The translations under genes were made by a program, and so were the position numbers. Shown one piece after another: positions 36,086 to 46,414 of a stretch of DNA of 64,000 bases. Numbering within the stretch: position 1 is the first letter of the stretch; each line of letters begins with the position of its first letter. Location of the stretch: assembly GCA_001939145.1 (NCBI GenBank), contig LSRX01000251.1, positions 541,410-605,409 of the forward strand. Direction: 5' to 3'. Below the pieces are notes generated by a model, which was given only the letters and a program-made list of their open reading frames with translations, did not search any database and was not told the origin of the DNA. This stretch comes from Symbiodinium microadriaticum. Taxonomy: Eukaryota; Sar; Dinophyceae; Suessiales; Symbiodiniaceae.

Positions 36086-38702
36086 GTTGCCTCCTAGGGC
36101 CTTGCGTGAGTGTGTGTGGAGTACAGTGACTGGCAGAAGGCAGGCACCCCAGGCTCGCTCACGGCATGATTGTTGCTAAACTAGTCCATGGGCTTCATGT
36201 GGAGGGCAACACTTTTCCTGATACGTGGCCTCAAACACAATCCAGTCAAAGTGACACATGCTGTACTCTTCGAGTATCGCAGTCCACGACGAGCCCGCAA
36301 ACATTGCAGCCTGTAGCCTCGAATGAGGAGGGGCACACCTGCAGATGTCTCAACAGGCCTTACGAGGTCAACCAAAACGTCCGTCCTCCAGAATCAATGT
36401 AGGAATCGTTCGTACAGATAACAGAGAGTGCCCACTCCTCTGCCGAAGACTGGATACTGCAGGCCCACCGCACATGGGCAAACGCTCCACGTGCCCGTCG
36501 GAGCCGGCTTGTGCGTCAGTGCAGACACCACGTCCGAGGCTTGGCATAGTGGCGTTGGCACTCAGGCTTCTCATTAGGGCCTTAGGCAAGAGCCGGCTAC
36601 AGCTCCAGCAGGTAATCCGCTGGTCTGAGGTGCTGCGTTGTTTATGGTACCGTTGCTTCCTGTATCAATGGAGTAGTGTTGAACAGACGGGCCTGCCGGC
36701 ATGCGCTTGTGAGTTCTTCGTCTGTATATTGACAGCGTTGAGTGGGGCGGGAAGAGTGCAAGCGCGTGGCTTGTGTAAAGATTCCGGGAAGTTGCTCGGA
36801 ATACTCATAGTAGAACCCGGCCTGTGGGTTGAGGCCCGCTGAGGAAGAGCTTCCTTGGAGCGGTCACGCAGGAGCTGACCCGCACGCAAAGTCGGATTCC
36901 GGTTTGCCGGGCTGGGGTGTGGCTAAGTCGCTAGTGAACCAGTTCCTGGCATTCTGACTCTCCTCGGAGTCTGCGAGCACGGCCTGGATTCTTCTGAAGG
37001 CCCCTTGACCCACGCACTGCTCCAGCAGCCAAGCGACAGTGCATTAAATGCTCAGGCCTACAGGCCAAAGACTCGCGCGAGGCGGATGGAAGCAAGCCAG
37101 TCAGACAAAAGCACGCAACCAACAGCCAAACCTAGCATCTCAACCTTGTCAGTCGAGTAACCGTTTATAGCCATAGCCCTATTATGGCCATGTCCCGGAA
37201 CTGAACTCAAACAACTGGTAGCTGGAAAGGACACTGTTACCGCTGTGGCATAGCACGGAATAGACTTGCTTGGAAGTTGAGGATGAACCCGAGCAGTTCT
37301 TTTTGACGGTATAGTACGTATAGCCTGTACAGTGAAGACTCTCGGATCGCCGCAGCAAGACTAAAACCATTATCAATGGCCGGATCGTCAAGAACCGCAA
37401 TTAAATTTGCCCCACGCCCGGTCTTGTGACATGCCAAGACTTCAGATAGCTCAGAGAAGATCAGCTCCGCAAGTGGCAGCGCAGGACGTGCAAGCGGTGA
37501 TTGTCTTGGAGCTCCTAGGAGGCCAAAAGTAGCCGAGATGGTGCGAGGTCTTGAAGAGCGGGGGCAAGAATCGAAATCGGTGACTCGCGTTGCAATGGGC
37601 TGAAGTGTCAAGCGAGAGAAAGGAGGAAGGATGCCAAAAGTATCCCCTAGAATCTAGAGTGCACTGTTCCGCCATGATGTAACTGTACAGCTCCCTTTTT
37701 CGGCGTAGCTGCCTGGAGCCATTTTGGAAATTACACGGCCCACGCAAAAACAGTTTTAAATGAAGTTCGTGCCAGACCAGTCCCCCTGAATGCACTCAGC
37801 AAGGTGTACATGATGTGTGCAGACCTTGGATTTTGTTCAACTGTTGATTCAGTCAGTGATGGATGTGTCTCATCACTGGCGGCGCAATCTGGTATTCCAG
37901 GATAGGAGACGGGACAGCTGCGTAGCCTTCAAAATCAGCTTCGTCCAGGCCCGCAGCCAGTCGCGCGAATGGCGGTCACATGCCGAGAGATGCTGAAGCA
38001 GCTGAGAGATCCAAGGCAGGACGCAGACAAATTTACAAGAGGTGTCACAAGTTACTTCACTGCAGAAAGCGTGATAATTCTAGCAGTGACATGCCCCATG
38101 ACCCAGGAGTAATCAACTTCGCGTGTCCACAGCAAGCTTCTGTGCCTTGCCGGCATGCCGTGATTCACTTGTGGTCCCAGATTGAGGAGAGGTTACACAA
38201 CCGCCACGCTTCAGGTAACATCCTGTGTCCTATGTCGAAGCAGGCTCACATTAGATTGGTGCATATTATTCGCTTCGAGTCCAAACGGACGTCGCGGCGA
38301 AGTAGTGAAAACATCCGGACAACCTTGGCAATATCGTGCTGGTTAGCTCAGCACCAACCGATAGTTGAGATCAGTTGTCGCAGAAACACAGGGAAGCCGA
38401 TCATCTGATTCATGTGTCAACCTCCAATCGCGACTGCAAGTTCAACCAACCCGATGACACGCCTAATTGACATGCAGGTTGCGGGCCTCTCTCAGAGGGT
38501 TGCAAAAAACACATCGTGTGCAGTGGATTGACGAACTTTGCGCAACAGACAGGTGCTGTGACGCCTGCCCTGCTTGCGCTTAGCACTGGTGACTGCAGGC
38601 AAGGTGCCAGTGAACAGATGGCTGCTGGGCTTGTGCTCACTCATGGATGTCAATCTGTGAAGCCGGCACCACTTCAACTACATACTGCTCAAGCATTTAG
38701 CT
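36086..38702. other. 5' flank of copy 2, no gene recognised
   Basis: Homologous in blocks to the 5' flank of copy 1. A 165-codon plus frame (36345-36842) and several minus frames show no motif and are not conserved as frames in copy 1, so I do not call them. Confidence 0.45.
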
Positions 38703-38753
38703 TTGCCGTTTGGCCTTGAGGCCTTGCCGAAGTATCTGCGCATCATCCAAGCC

Positions 38754-41700
38754 ATGACATTCCTTTGTGGGCTGTTCTTCCGGGTCACAGTATGTCTGCT
38801 GGCGAGCAGAAGTGCTTCTACAACATGCCTGCCTGAAGCAATTCCTGAGGTTGAGCGCGCCTTGATCAAAACCCTTGATGGCGCGGACATCCCCATTGGA
38901 TTCTTCCAAGGCGCATGGGAGTCAGCTTACCTGACATCGGACATTGCCCGAATCCTGGTTGAGGAAGTGTTGGGCTACCATACATGGAACCACCCGGAGG
39001 ATGGACGTAGTGCAGTCGTCACGCCTTATGCCCTAGCTGGGTGTTTGGATTTCAACAATGCTACAAATCAACAGTGTGGCATCAACGAGACCCGACTCCA
39101 TGTTTGTGTAGACTGCTGGTCGGCCACCTATGCTTCAGTAGTGGAAGACATGAAGGAGACATTCCCGCACTTGATACCCGTGGATTTGGGCAGCATGGGA
39201 TACGAAGGCGAAGAGTCGATGTACCTCACCAAGGATGTTCTCCAGCAAGCACTGGACGCCGAGGGCTTGCCCTTGGACTTCTACCGAGGCTACAATCTGA
39301 CGCACCATAACCCCAAGCAGTACTTTGACAGCATCGACACCATAAACTTGGCAGACCTTTTCCTTTGTGAGGAAACCGATTTCTACAAGCCGGAGGCGAT
39401 GGCAGACTATGCCAGATGGACAGGTGATGCTGCAGGAGTTCAGATGCTAGCGAATGGCAACTACGCGGCCAAGTGTCATGCAGGCAAGTGGTGGATATCG
39501 CCCCAGTGCCGAAGTGATACATCAACCTGCATTCCGGTGATTACTGCAGGTGCGGGGTGGAAGCTCCAGGCCATGATGTTCTGGTCGACGACCTATGGCT
39601 TTCCGGCGGCGATCGCTGTGGCCAACTCTTGGGGCAACTACGTTTCGATTGTTTCCACTACACGCAGCCTGTACTACTGGTGGGTACCGGATGCAACATT
39701 CATCACGCAGCAGCCGCAGTCCATCGTGTTCCCACCCTACTCCGCCTCGGAGTGGGCGCAGGGCAACATGAGGACGGCAGCAAGTGGAACCTACATCAGC
39801 AAGTCAGTCAGCAGCAATTTCGCAAACCAGGCACCCAGGGTCAGCAGCTTCATTGCCGGCGTGAACTTTGAACTCGCCGAGCTCATGGATCTTCTGCTGA
39901 CCATCGCTTCTGGGACATTGCGTTATGATGTTGCATGCCAGTGGGTGCGAGACAACAAGCAGAGGTGGCAAGAGTGGCTTCCGATCGAAACCAATTGCAT
40001 CACCGGCTTTGGTTTAGCTGATGCTGCAGGCAACTTTGTGATGGACAGGGCGAATGCCACAAGCTGCGAAGTGTGCGCCCCAGGAAAGTTCTCGCAGGAA
40101 TACCTTGACATCACAGGAGCCACCCGTCTTTGTGTCCCGTGCGCCCCGGGAACTTCTCAGGAAAAGAGCGCAGCGACCAGCTGCACGCCATGTCAACCTG
40201 GGAGTTACACCGACACTGATGGCAGAGAGACATGTAACGTGTGCGAACAGGGATCGTACCAAACCTTGGAGGGCCAGACCGGCTGCACCAGCTGCGACGA
40301 GGTCCGCACGACCCGGCTACTCGCTGCAAGCAGAAGGGAAGACTGCGTGTGCAAGCAAGGCTTGATCGAAGCGTCGCTGGGGGTCTGTGTGAGCTGCGGC
40401 GAAGGCTTGTACTGCCCTGTGGGAAGCACCGTGGAGCGACTGAGAAACGGCAGCAGTGAGGCACGGCCCGAAGTGCTGCCCATGTACTTCAGCAGCATGG
40501 AAGTGCCCCTGGAGACCTACCGCTGCCAGTCGCACTGCCCCGGGGGAACACCAGGCAGTTGCGGCGGAGGCCGCGTGGGGCGAACCTGCAGCGAGTGCCC
40601 CGACAATTTCTACAGCACGGGGAACCAGTGCGCCGAGTGTGGTGTAGCTTTGCCAGTTCTTTGGGTTCTCGGCATTGGTATATTGGTTTGTGGCATTTTC
40701 AGCTCCTACTACCTCCTCACATCAAGCTACACGGCCAAAGCCAGCGTGCTGACTTGTACCACGTGCAGCTTTGGTATGATGGTCTCCCTTTTCCAGAACC
40801 TGGGCGTGATACAGACCGTGTCAGTGCCGTGGCCAACTGGTCTCAAGGACTTTCTTGGCTTCTTCCAGATCTTCCTCTTGGACTTGGATAGCCTTGGCTT
40901 CAGCTGCATTGCTGGCGGCCCCGTGCAACGATTCGCTGGCAACTGTGCCTTCTTCTTCGTTGTGCTCTCTGGTCTTGTAGGCACAGCATTTCTCACCAAC
41001 CTGCTTCCCCGCCGCCTTTCATGGTTGGCCTGGCAGAAGTACAAGACGATGAGCACGATCGGCCAGTTCTGCCAGGTGAGCTTCACAACGATGACGAACA
41101 TAGGCTTGGTTCCCTTCATGTGCTACCGCCATCCCGCAGGCAGCGAGAGCGTGCTGAAGTACAGCGACGTCTTCTGCAACTCGGCCGAGCACACGCTGAT
41201 GCAGCTGCTGGGCATAGCCGTCTTGGCCTTGAGTGGTGCCTTCCTCGCCTCCTGCTTCTTCTTCGCCTGGAAAGCTCCCTCATGGTCTGGCAAAGCAATC
41301 CAAGGAGGTGTCCGCTTCCTCATCTTCCGCTTTAGACCCAATGTCTGGTGGTTTGGCCTTGTCCTTCTCACACGGGGACCGCTCCTTTCCATGCCAGCTG
41401 TCGCAGCGCCAAACATGCCGGCAGTGCAGTTTGTTTGCTTGCTCGGCATCCTGCTGCTCTCCCTGCAGCTGCAGGTGTGGTACTTGCCATGGAAGGCTCC
41501 GATCCTGAACTTGGTGGATGGTGTCACCAACCTGCTCCTCGTGATGCTCTTGGCAATCGGCTTGGGCCGCCTCGGCCCAGACCCGGAGGACGGGCCTGCA
41601 GTCCTCGACAGCTTGGCCGCTGCCATCTCTGCGATGATGATGAGTGTGCTGTGCCTCATGCTCGTGCTTGCCGTGGCCGCCCTCTTCTATAAGAAGGCTT

Positions 41701-42119
41701 TGGGCAGCAATGATGAGCTGTGGATCATGAACCTCGGCAAGCCACCATCCTCGAAGGACTTCTGCGACACCTTGACGAACTTCCTTCACAGCCAGCAACA
41801 CATGCAGGAGAATGAGGTGCGAAAAGTGGTGGAGGCGCTCTGTGTCTACGACTACTGTGACGTGAATGCATCGATTGTCCTCCTCAACACGGAGCTAGGC
41901 TTCCGCAGCAAGCTCACAGATGCATTGGCCAGGCGCCGGATTACCTCTGCAGGATCGTTTGCTTCCCTGCCTGCAGGAAGTAAGACAAAGCAACTGGATG
42001 CCAAAGTAGAAAACGTCGCCGAGAAAGGCGTCTGCCACGAAAACAATCAGGACGATGCTGAGGTTGCTGAAGCAAAGATGGAGCTTCACGCAGAGGAGAC
42101 CCGCACGGAGTGGGCTTGA
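38754..42119 (+). CDS. OpuAC-like/Cys-rich/multi-TM receptor-like protein, copy 2 (intact)
   Basis: Intronless gene of 1121 codons. I chose the ATG at 38754 because it begins the signal-peptide-like segment MTFLCGLFFRVTVCLLAS; an in-frame ATG at 38703 would add 17 non-hydrophobic residues and has no counterpart in copy 1. Residues about 25-440 resemble bacterial glycine-betaine/proline-betaine-binding domains (OpuAC, type 2 periplasmic fold). The supporting features are an early GAWESAYLTSDIARILVEE block, a following LGY, and aromatic clusters at GKWWISPQ and YYWWVPDATF. Residues about 445-660 are Cys-rich with repeated CxxCxxG(x)Y/F spacing of the GCC2/GCC3 (ephrin-receptor-like) type. From about 665 to 970 there are roughly 8-10 hydrophobic segments. 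The rest is a charged tail, presumably cytosolic. It probably sits in a surface or endomembrane with the binding domain outside. Family and role are inferred from patterns; no ligand is proven. Confidence 0.75.
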   Translation: MTFLCGLFFRVTVCLLASRSASTTCLPEAIPEVERALIKTLDGADIPIGFFQGAWESAYLTSDIARILVEEVLGYHTWNHPEDGRSAVVTPYALAGCLDFNNATNQQCGINETRLHVCVDCWSATYASVVEDMKETFPHLIPVDLGSMGYEGEESMYLTKDVLQQALDAEGLPLDFYRGYNLTHHNPKQYFDSIDTINLADLFLCEETDFYKPEAMADYARWTGDAAGVQMLANGNYAAKCHAGKWWISPQCRSDTSTCIPVITAGAGWKLQAMMFWSTTYGFPAAIAVANSWGNYVSIVSTTRSLYYWWVPDATFITQQPQSIVFPPYSASEWAQGNMRTAASGTYISKSVSSNFANQAPRVSSFIAGVNFELAELMDLLLTIASGTLRYDVACQWVRDNKQRWQEWLPIETNCITGFGLADAAGNFVMDRANATSCEVCAPGKFSQEYLDITGATRLCVPCAPGTSQEKSAATSCTPCQPGSYTDTDGRETCNVCEQGSYQTLEGQTGCTSCDEVRTTRLLAASRREDCVCKQGLIEASLGVCVSCGEGLYCPVGSTVERLRNGSSEARPEVLPMYFSSMEVPLETYRCQSHCPGGTPGSCGGGRVGRTCSECPDNFYSTGNQCAECGVALPVLWVLGIGILVCGIFSSYYLLTSSYTAKASVLTCTTCSFGMMVSLFQNLGVIQTVSVPWPTGLKDFLGFFQIFLLDLDSLGFSCIAGGPVQRFAGNCAFFFVVLSGLVGTAFLTNLLPRRLSWLAWQKYKTMSTIGQFCQVSFTTMTNIGLVPFMCYRHPAGSESVLKYSDVFCNSAEHTLMQLLGIAVLALSGAFLASCFFFAWKAPSWSGKAIQGGVRFLIFRFRPNVWWFGLVLLTRGPLLSMPAVAAPNMPAVQFVCLLGILLLSLQLQVWYLPWKAPILNLVDGVTNLLLVMLLAIGLGRLGPDPEDGPAVLDSLAAAISAMMMSVLCLMLVLAVAALFYKKALGSNDELWIMNLGKPPSSKDFCDTLTNFLHSQQHMQENEVRKVVEALCVYDYCDVNASIVLLNTELGFRSKLTDALARRRITSAGSFASLPAGSKTKQLDAKVENVAEKGVCHENNQDDAEVAEAKMELHAEETRTEWA

Positions 42120-43024
42120 GCAGAGTCTCAGGAAGGTCAGATTCGGCTTTCTCTTTTTAATGTACCTTAATCAACGGCTGTCCTAGCCACGGTCCTTGGC
42201 AGAACATCGGTCAGAACAACTGCTGACAATGTGAGAGCCGCTTTGTCCAACCTTTTTTTTATACGGCTGCAGCATTCCCGGATTCTGTCATGAAAGCTGC
42301 GGCCGGAAAGGACTAGGCTACAGCAGCTTGTCGCTGACTGACTGATCGCCTTGTGACCTGCCCCGCAGAGTGTGGAGACCGTTACCCGTCACCATCTTTT
42401 ACCGTTTGCTTGAACTTGATACTCTGCAGAGAGTTGAATCCGCTGTTTCTGCACGGGCAGGCACGTTCAATGCTAACGTTGCTAAAGGATTTGTTCAAGC
42501 CGTGGTCGGGGGATCTTCCCGTGCAGCGAGTGATGCCGCCCCCAATATCCCGGCCTGATAATGAAAAGTTTGATGTACAAACATGCGATTTAATGTCCGG
42601 CCTTCCCGGATGAGCTTGCCGTTGGGCATGATTCTGAACGATAAGGGTGGGCAGACAATCATGTTGGTGCATTGCGTGGGACTAACCCCGACTCTGCGCA
42701 GAAATTAGGCCTCATCGACCAGCACGGCACGAGGAAGATTTTTGTGTCGGATCTCGCACGCCGTAGGCGTCGAAACGAGCCATTGTGGCCGGGTCTGGCA
42801 TGCCGTGCAGGCGTTGATGCGAGGATGTCCTGTTGAAGATGACCTGCAAAAAGACGCATCACTCCGACATCTCCGGCAGTATTTGCATACTGTGGTTGTA
42901 TATCATGTGCATGGAGGCAGTTGAGCCTCGACCGGCTTCACACGCTGCCCCTTGGCTGCGAAAGGATCTCGTCAACTGCTGCGCGGATACATATACATGT
43001 TCATACACGTGTACAAAATGCATG
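42120..43024. other. 3' flank of copy 2, no gene seen
   Basis: Non-coding. It includes about 230 bases (42299-42531) with no counterpart in copy 1, either an insertion here or a deletion there. The 42838-42990 block is nearly identical to copy 1. Confidence 0.6.
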
Positions 43025-43360
43025 TGTGTGTGTATGTGTGTAATGTAATGTAATGTAATGTAATGTAATGTAATGCAATGTACTGTAATGCAATGTAATG
43101 CAATGTAATGCAATGCAATGTAACGTAATGTAATGGAATGTAATCTAATGTAATGTATGCCGGTATGTCTGCATGTATTAGTGTATGTATGTATGTATCT
43201 ATGTATGTATGTATTCATGTATTAATGCATTAATGTAGTAATGCATTAATGCATTAATGCATTAGTGTAATGTAGTGCAACGTAATGTAATGCAATGTAA
43301 TGTAATGTAATGTAGGCATCGTAAGTGTTATTCATGTATGTATGTATGCATGTATGTATG

Positions 43361-43391
<31 letters not shown>

Positions 43392-43640
43392 GTAACGTAA
43401 TGTATAATGCAATGTACTGTAATGTATAATGTAACATAATGTAGCGTAATGTAACGTAATGTAACGTAACGTGACGTAGCGTAACGAAACGTAACGTAAT
43501 GTAATGTATAATGTAGTGTAATGTAATGTATTGTATGTATGTGTGTATGTAACGTATGCATGCATGCATGCATGCATGCATGTATGTATGTATGTATGCA
43601 TGCATGCATGGATGGATGGATGTAGGAATGTATGTGTGTG
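43025..43640. repeat. compound microsatellite: TAATG/CAATG pentamers, GCATTAAT, TATG
   Basis: Counterpart of 34570-35096 in copy 1, but with a different repeat make-up. Here TAATG pentamers dominate (43040-43140, 43265-43310 and 43440-43530), with TATG runs at 43335-43390 and GCATGCAT runs at 43560-43610. Long Tyr/Ile/His/Thr frames through it are artefacts. Confidence 0.9.
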
Positions 43641-43641
43641 C

Positions 43642-43646
43642 AGGAG
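43642..43646 (+). repeat. left target-site duplication (AGGAG)
   Basis: Five bases repeated at 50931-50935 and present once at the paralogous empty site (35097-35101). Five-base duplications are typical of copia integrases. Confidence 0.85.
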
Positions 43647-43760
43647 TGAATGCACTTTTTATGCCTCTGCTATTGGCCTTGAGCCAAAACGTCGATTGCG
43701 AAATGAATTATAATGCACTGTACACAAGCTAGCCTACCCTATGCCCCTCACTTCCAGTCG
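43647..43760 (-). repeat. 3' LTR of the copia element
   Basis: The core 43664-43759 is identical to 50834-50929. Outside the core, towards the insertion edge, are 17 further bases (43647-43663) not found in the 5' LTR. The 3' LTR thus appears about 114 bp long and the 5' LTR about 97 bp. A purine-rich tract (AGAAAGCAAAAGGAA on the minus strand, just internal) is a plausible polypurine tract. Confidence 0.85.
43678..43689 (-). promoter_or_regulatory. spliced-leader-like motif in the 3' LTR
   Basis: The minus strand reads TTTTGGCTCAAG, an exact match to the last 12 bases of the dinoflagellate spliced leader. Over 18 bases the match is 15 of 18. The identical motif is in the other LTR at 50848-50859. 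Confidence 0.6.
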
Positions 43761-43802
43761 GAAGCATTCCTTTTGCTTTCTGCGAGTAGTGTGGCATGTT
43801 AG

Positions 43803-45892
43803 TCAGGTCTTCAGCGCGAGAGGGTGTCGTCCAGGCTTTGCTGAAAACTCCATTCCTTCCAGGAATTTGTAGATCAGCTTGGCGTCCAATGGTTTGGTCA
43901 TTAGGTCCGCCAGCATGCTTCCTGTTGGAACTTTGCGCAACTTGATTCGACCGGAGTCGGTAATCTCCTGCACCCAGAGGAAGCACGTGCGGATGTGGTT
44001 GACCTTTCCAAGGCCTCTCCGGCTTCCAATGGATGTGCCAGTGGTGGCATCCATGTTGATGAAGACAGGGCATCGGATGCCCCAGTCCGCCAACATCGCT
44101 TGTTCACCCAAGCAGGCACTGGCCGTGGAGACAAGGCCGCAGCATCAGCCTCTCCACTTGAGAGGGGGATCACTGCCTGACCTTTGGCAGTGGCCTTTAT
44201 AACAGCCTGTACAACTGTTCCCGTCGTCGATTTCCTGGTTCGGACACATCCAGCGTGGTCGGTGTCGCTCCACCCTTGGATAGAAGCAAAGAACTCTTGG
44301 TGAGGGATGAGCTGAACCAGCCGAGGCATCCCTCTTAGATACCGCCCGGCCCTTTTCAACAGGCCCCACTGGTACTGAGTCGGTTCCTTGAGGCCTTTGG
44401 CTAGTTCCCTCACTGTCCGTAGCATGTCCGGTCGGTCACTGGAGAGGTAACCGATCCTCATTGCTATTGACCTGTAGAGTGATGCTTCCTCCCGGTCTAG
44501 AGGCATTTCGTCCTCATCACCTGTGCTCTTCACGAGAGGGGTGGTCACAGGACTGGCGTGAGTCAACTTCAGGTGCTGCAGCACCAAGTCGACATGCCTT
44601 GGGTTTGCTTCCATCTCAATCCCGTGGTTGGTCCGCGTGACCAATCTGTTCAGCACAGATATGCTATGGATTACACCTGGCAGGCGCGAAGCGGGCCGTG
44701 CCAAGATGCCTCTGACCTCGATGGTCCATGCCTTCTTAAGAGCCTCGATCAGCCACTGAAGCTTGTCGTATCCACCGACGACTGTGGAGTCGTCTCCATG
44801 GACGTTGCAACGGAGGTCATGCAGTTCATGAAAGTAGAGGCATGGGTTCGAGATGCCTTGCACGAATCCCAGGTCCGTCATCACTTTCTTTATCGCATGC
44901 TCCCAGTTGCTCGGCGCATCGCGTGTTCCGTACAAGCTTCGCTTGAGTAAGCCGACCTTGTTTGGCCCTTCTCCAGCCTCAGCTGGTAACTCGACTAGCA
45001 GCTGCCTCCGGACAGGACTCCAAAAATGAGCTTTCTTCACATCCATGAAGAGGATGCAAACTTCCCCATTCTTGTTAACCGAAACTGGTCGTCTGTCGGA
45101 GCCCGGTATACGTTCGCTGGCCGCTATGGTGAATAGGGCTCTCAGCGATGATAACGGTGGCATGGCCGCGAAAAAGTCGGTCCACGCAGGGTCCTCATTG
45201 TTTCCTTTCTTTCTGTTGAGTTCCTGCGCTACAAGCCTTGATCGCAGTTTCATGTGGAGGCTGTCCCCCTTGTTGATGTCGACCCATCTGGTCCCGATTA
45301 CTTTCTCACCGGGTGGCCTGTCGATGGGCTCCCATACACCCATGGACTTGATCACCTCGATCTCCCCCATGCGTGCGTTCTTGACACCTTCGGGTGGCAG
45401 CTCCTTGCCAGAGTTCTCGTCGTAGAACTTTTCCTCCCACAAGTCGTCCTCCAGGTCGCACGTAGGACGCTCCTTGTGCTCGACACTGGCAATGAAACCT
45501 TCTCGCTCTTGGGCAATGAGCTCATAAATCACTCCTTCGGCATCCTCAGTCGCTTTGCGCTTTTGAGCTTCAGCCCTCTGGTCAGAAGGTGCTAGCTCAG
45601 CACGGCTCTCGTCCCCTTCACCTTCGCTCTTCCTCTTCTGCCCCGATGGGGGCGCAGCTGAAGCAGCTGCACCACCCCCTTGGGTAGAGCTAGTTCCCTC
45701 TTGGCCGCCGGACCCAAGAGGAATCTGACGAGCGATGGTTAGAGGCCTCGCCGCCGAACTTGCTGAGGTTGCTCCCTCAGGTGACTCCTCGGTGGGCGTC
45801 GCCTCCTGGCCCGAGCTCGCCTTCCTTCTCTTCTCTTCCTCGCGCTGAGCTTCCCTTTCCAGCCTTGCTCGCCCAGAGGTAGTCTCCTTCAT
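43803..45892 (-). pseudogene. copia pol: reverse transcriptase and RNase H (frameshifted)
   Basis: A 663-codon minus-strand frame from 45892 with a charged N-terminal linker, then the RVT_2-type reverse transcriptase. The motifs are GTRWVDINKG near residue 200, FMDVKKAHF near 282-290 (first catalytic Asp), LLKRSLYGTRDAPSNWE near 315-331, and VHGDDS near 364-369, which stands for the family's YVDD. RNase H follows with GWSDTDHAGC (541-549), RKSTTG and PLSSGEAD (576-583). After about 44115-44135 the homology jumps to another frame (44111-43803), giving LADWGI, GLGKVNHI, CFLWVQE and ADLMTKPL, the usual end of copia RNase H. It would copy element RNA into DNA. The frameshift truncates the RNase H end of this copy. 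Confidence 0.88.
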
Positions 45893-46119
45893 GGCTTCGG
45901 TGACCCTCTGGCGACAGTGCTCACTGTGGTTGATGCCTGCTCGGCTTCGGCCCTCGCATATGGCAGCACAGGCTTCACACCCAGCCGTGTACCCGTGAGT
46001 CTCCAGGTCAGACTGGTGGATGTAGACCCGCCTAAAGGGTGCCCCTCAGAAACCTCTGCCCTAACCGCCAGTGGCTCAGGCAACCGAGCCCCTTCTCCCT
46101 TCTCCTCGGGAGAGGTCTT

Positions 46120-46409
46120 TCAAGGCAAACCGCGAACAGCAGCCAACAAGCTAGAGTCCCATTGCCGGCCCTCTGGCTTGCGCTTCAGGATTTGGACCTT
46201 CTTCGTGCTCTGGAGCCGAATGCCAAGGCACACACCGGACTGCCACCTTGAATCCAGCTTGGGCCGGGTGTTGCGGCGGAAGTCCACTGCTTCGCCGAAG
46301 CAAGGCAATCAACTTGCCACTTCCTCCCCTTTATGCGCTGGAACGGCGTAAGTCCCTCGTGGAGCTCTTGGCTAAACAGCGTGTGGAGGGTTCCCGCATA
46401 CTCCACCAT
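46120..46409 (-). pseudogene. copia integrase C-terminal part, frameshifted
   Basis: Continuation of the integrase in two other frames. 46409 downward gives HTLFSQELHEGLTPFQRIKG, and from about 46308 downward a second frame gives FGEAVDFR and SGVCLGI. This resembles the region after the catalytic core in copia polyproteins (the Y-x-R-x-G/C-xFG-type segment). At least one frameshift separates the two. Confidence 0.6.
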
Positions 46410-46414
46410 CCAGG

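Noticed and set aside
43246-43655. His/Thr/Tyr/Ile-rich minus frames
   Set aside because: Translations of TAATG and TATG arrays.
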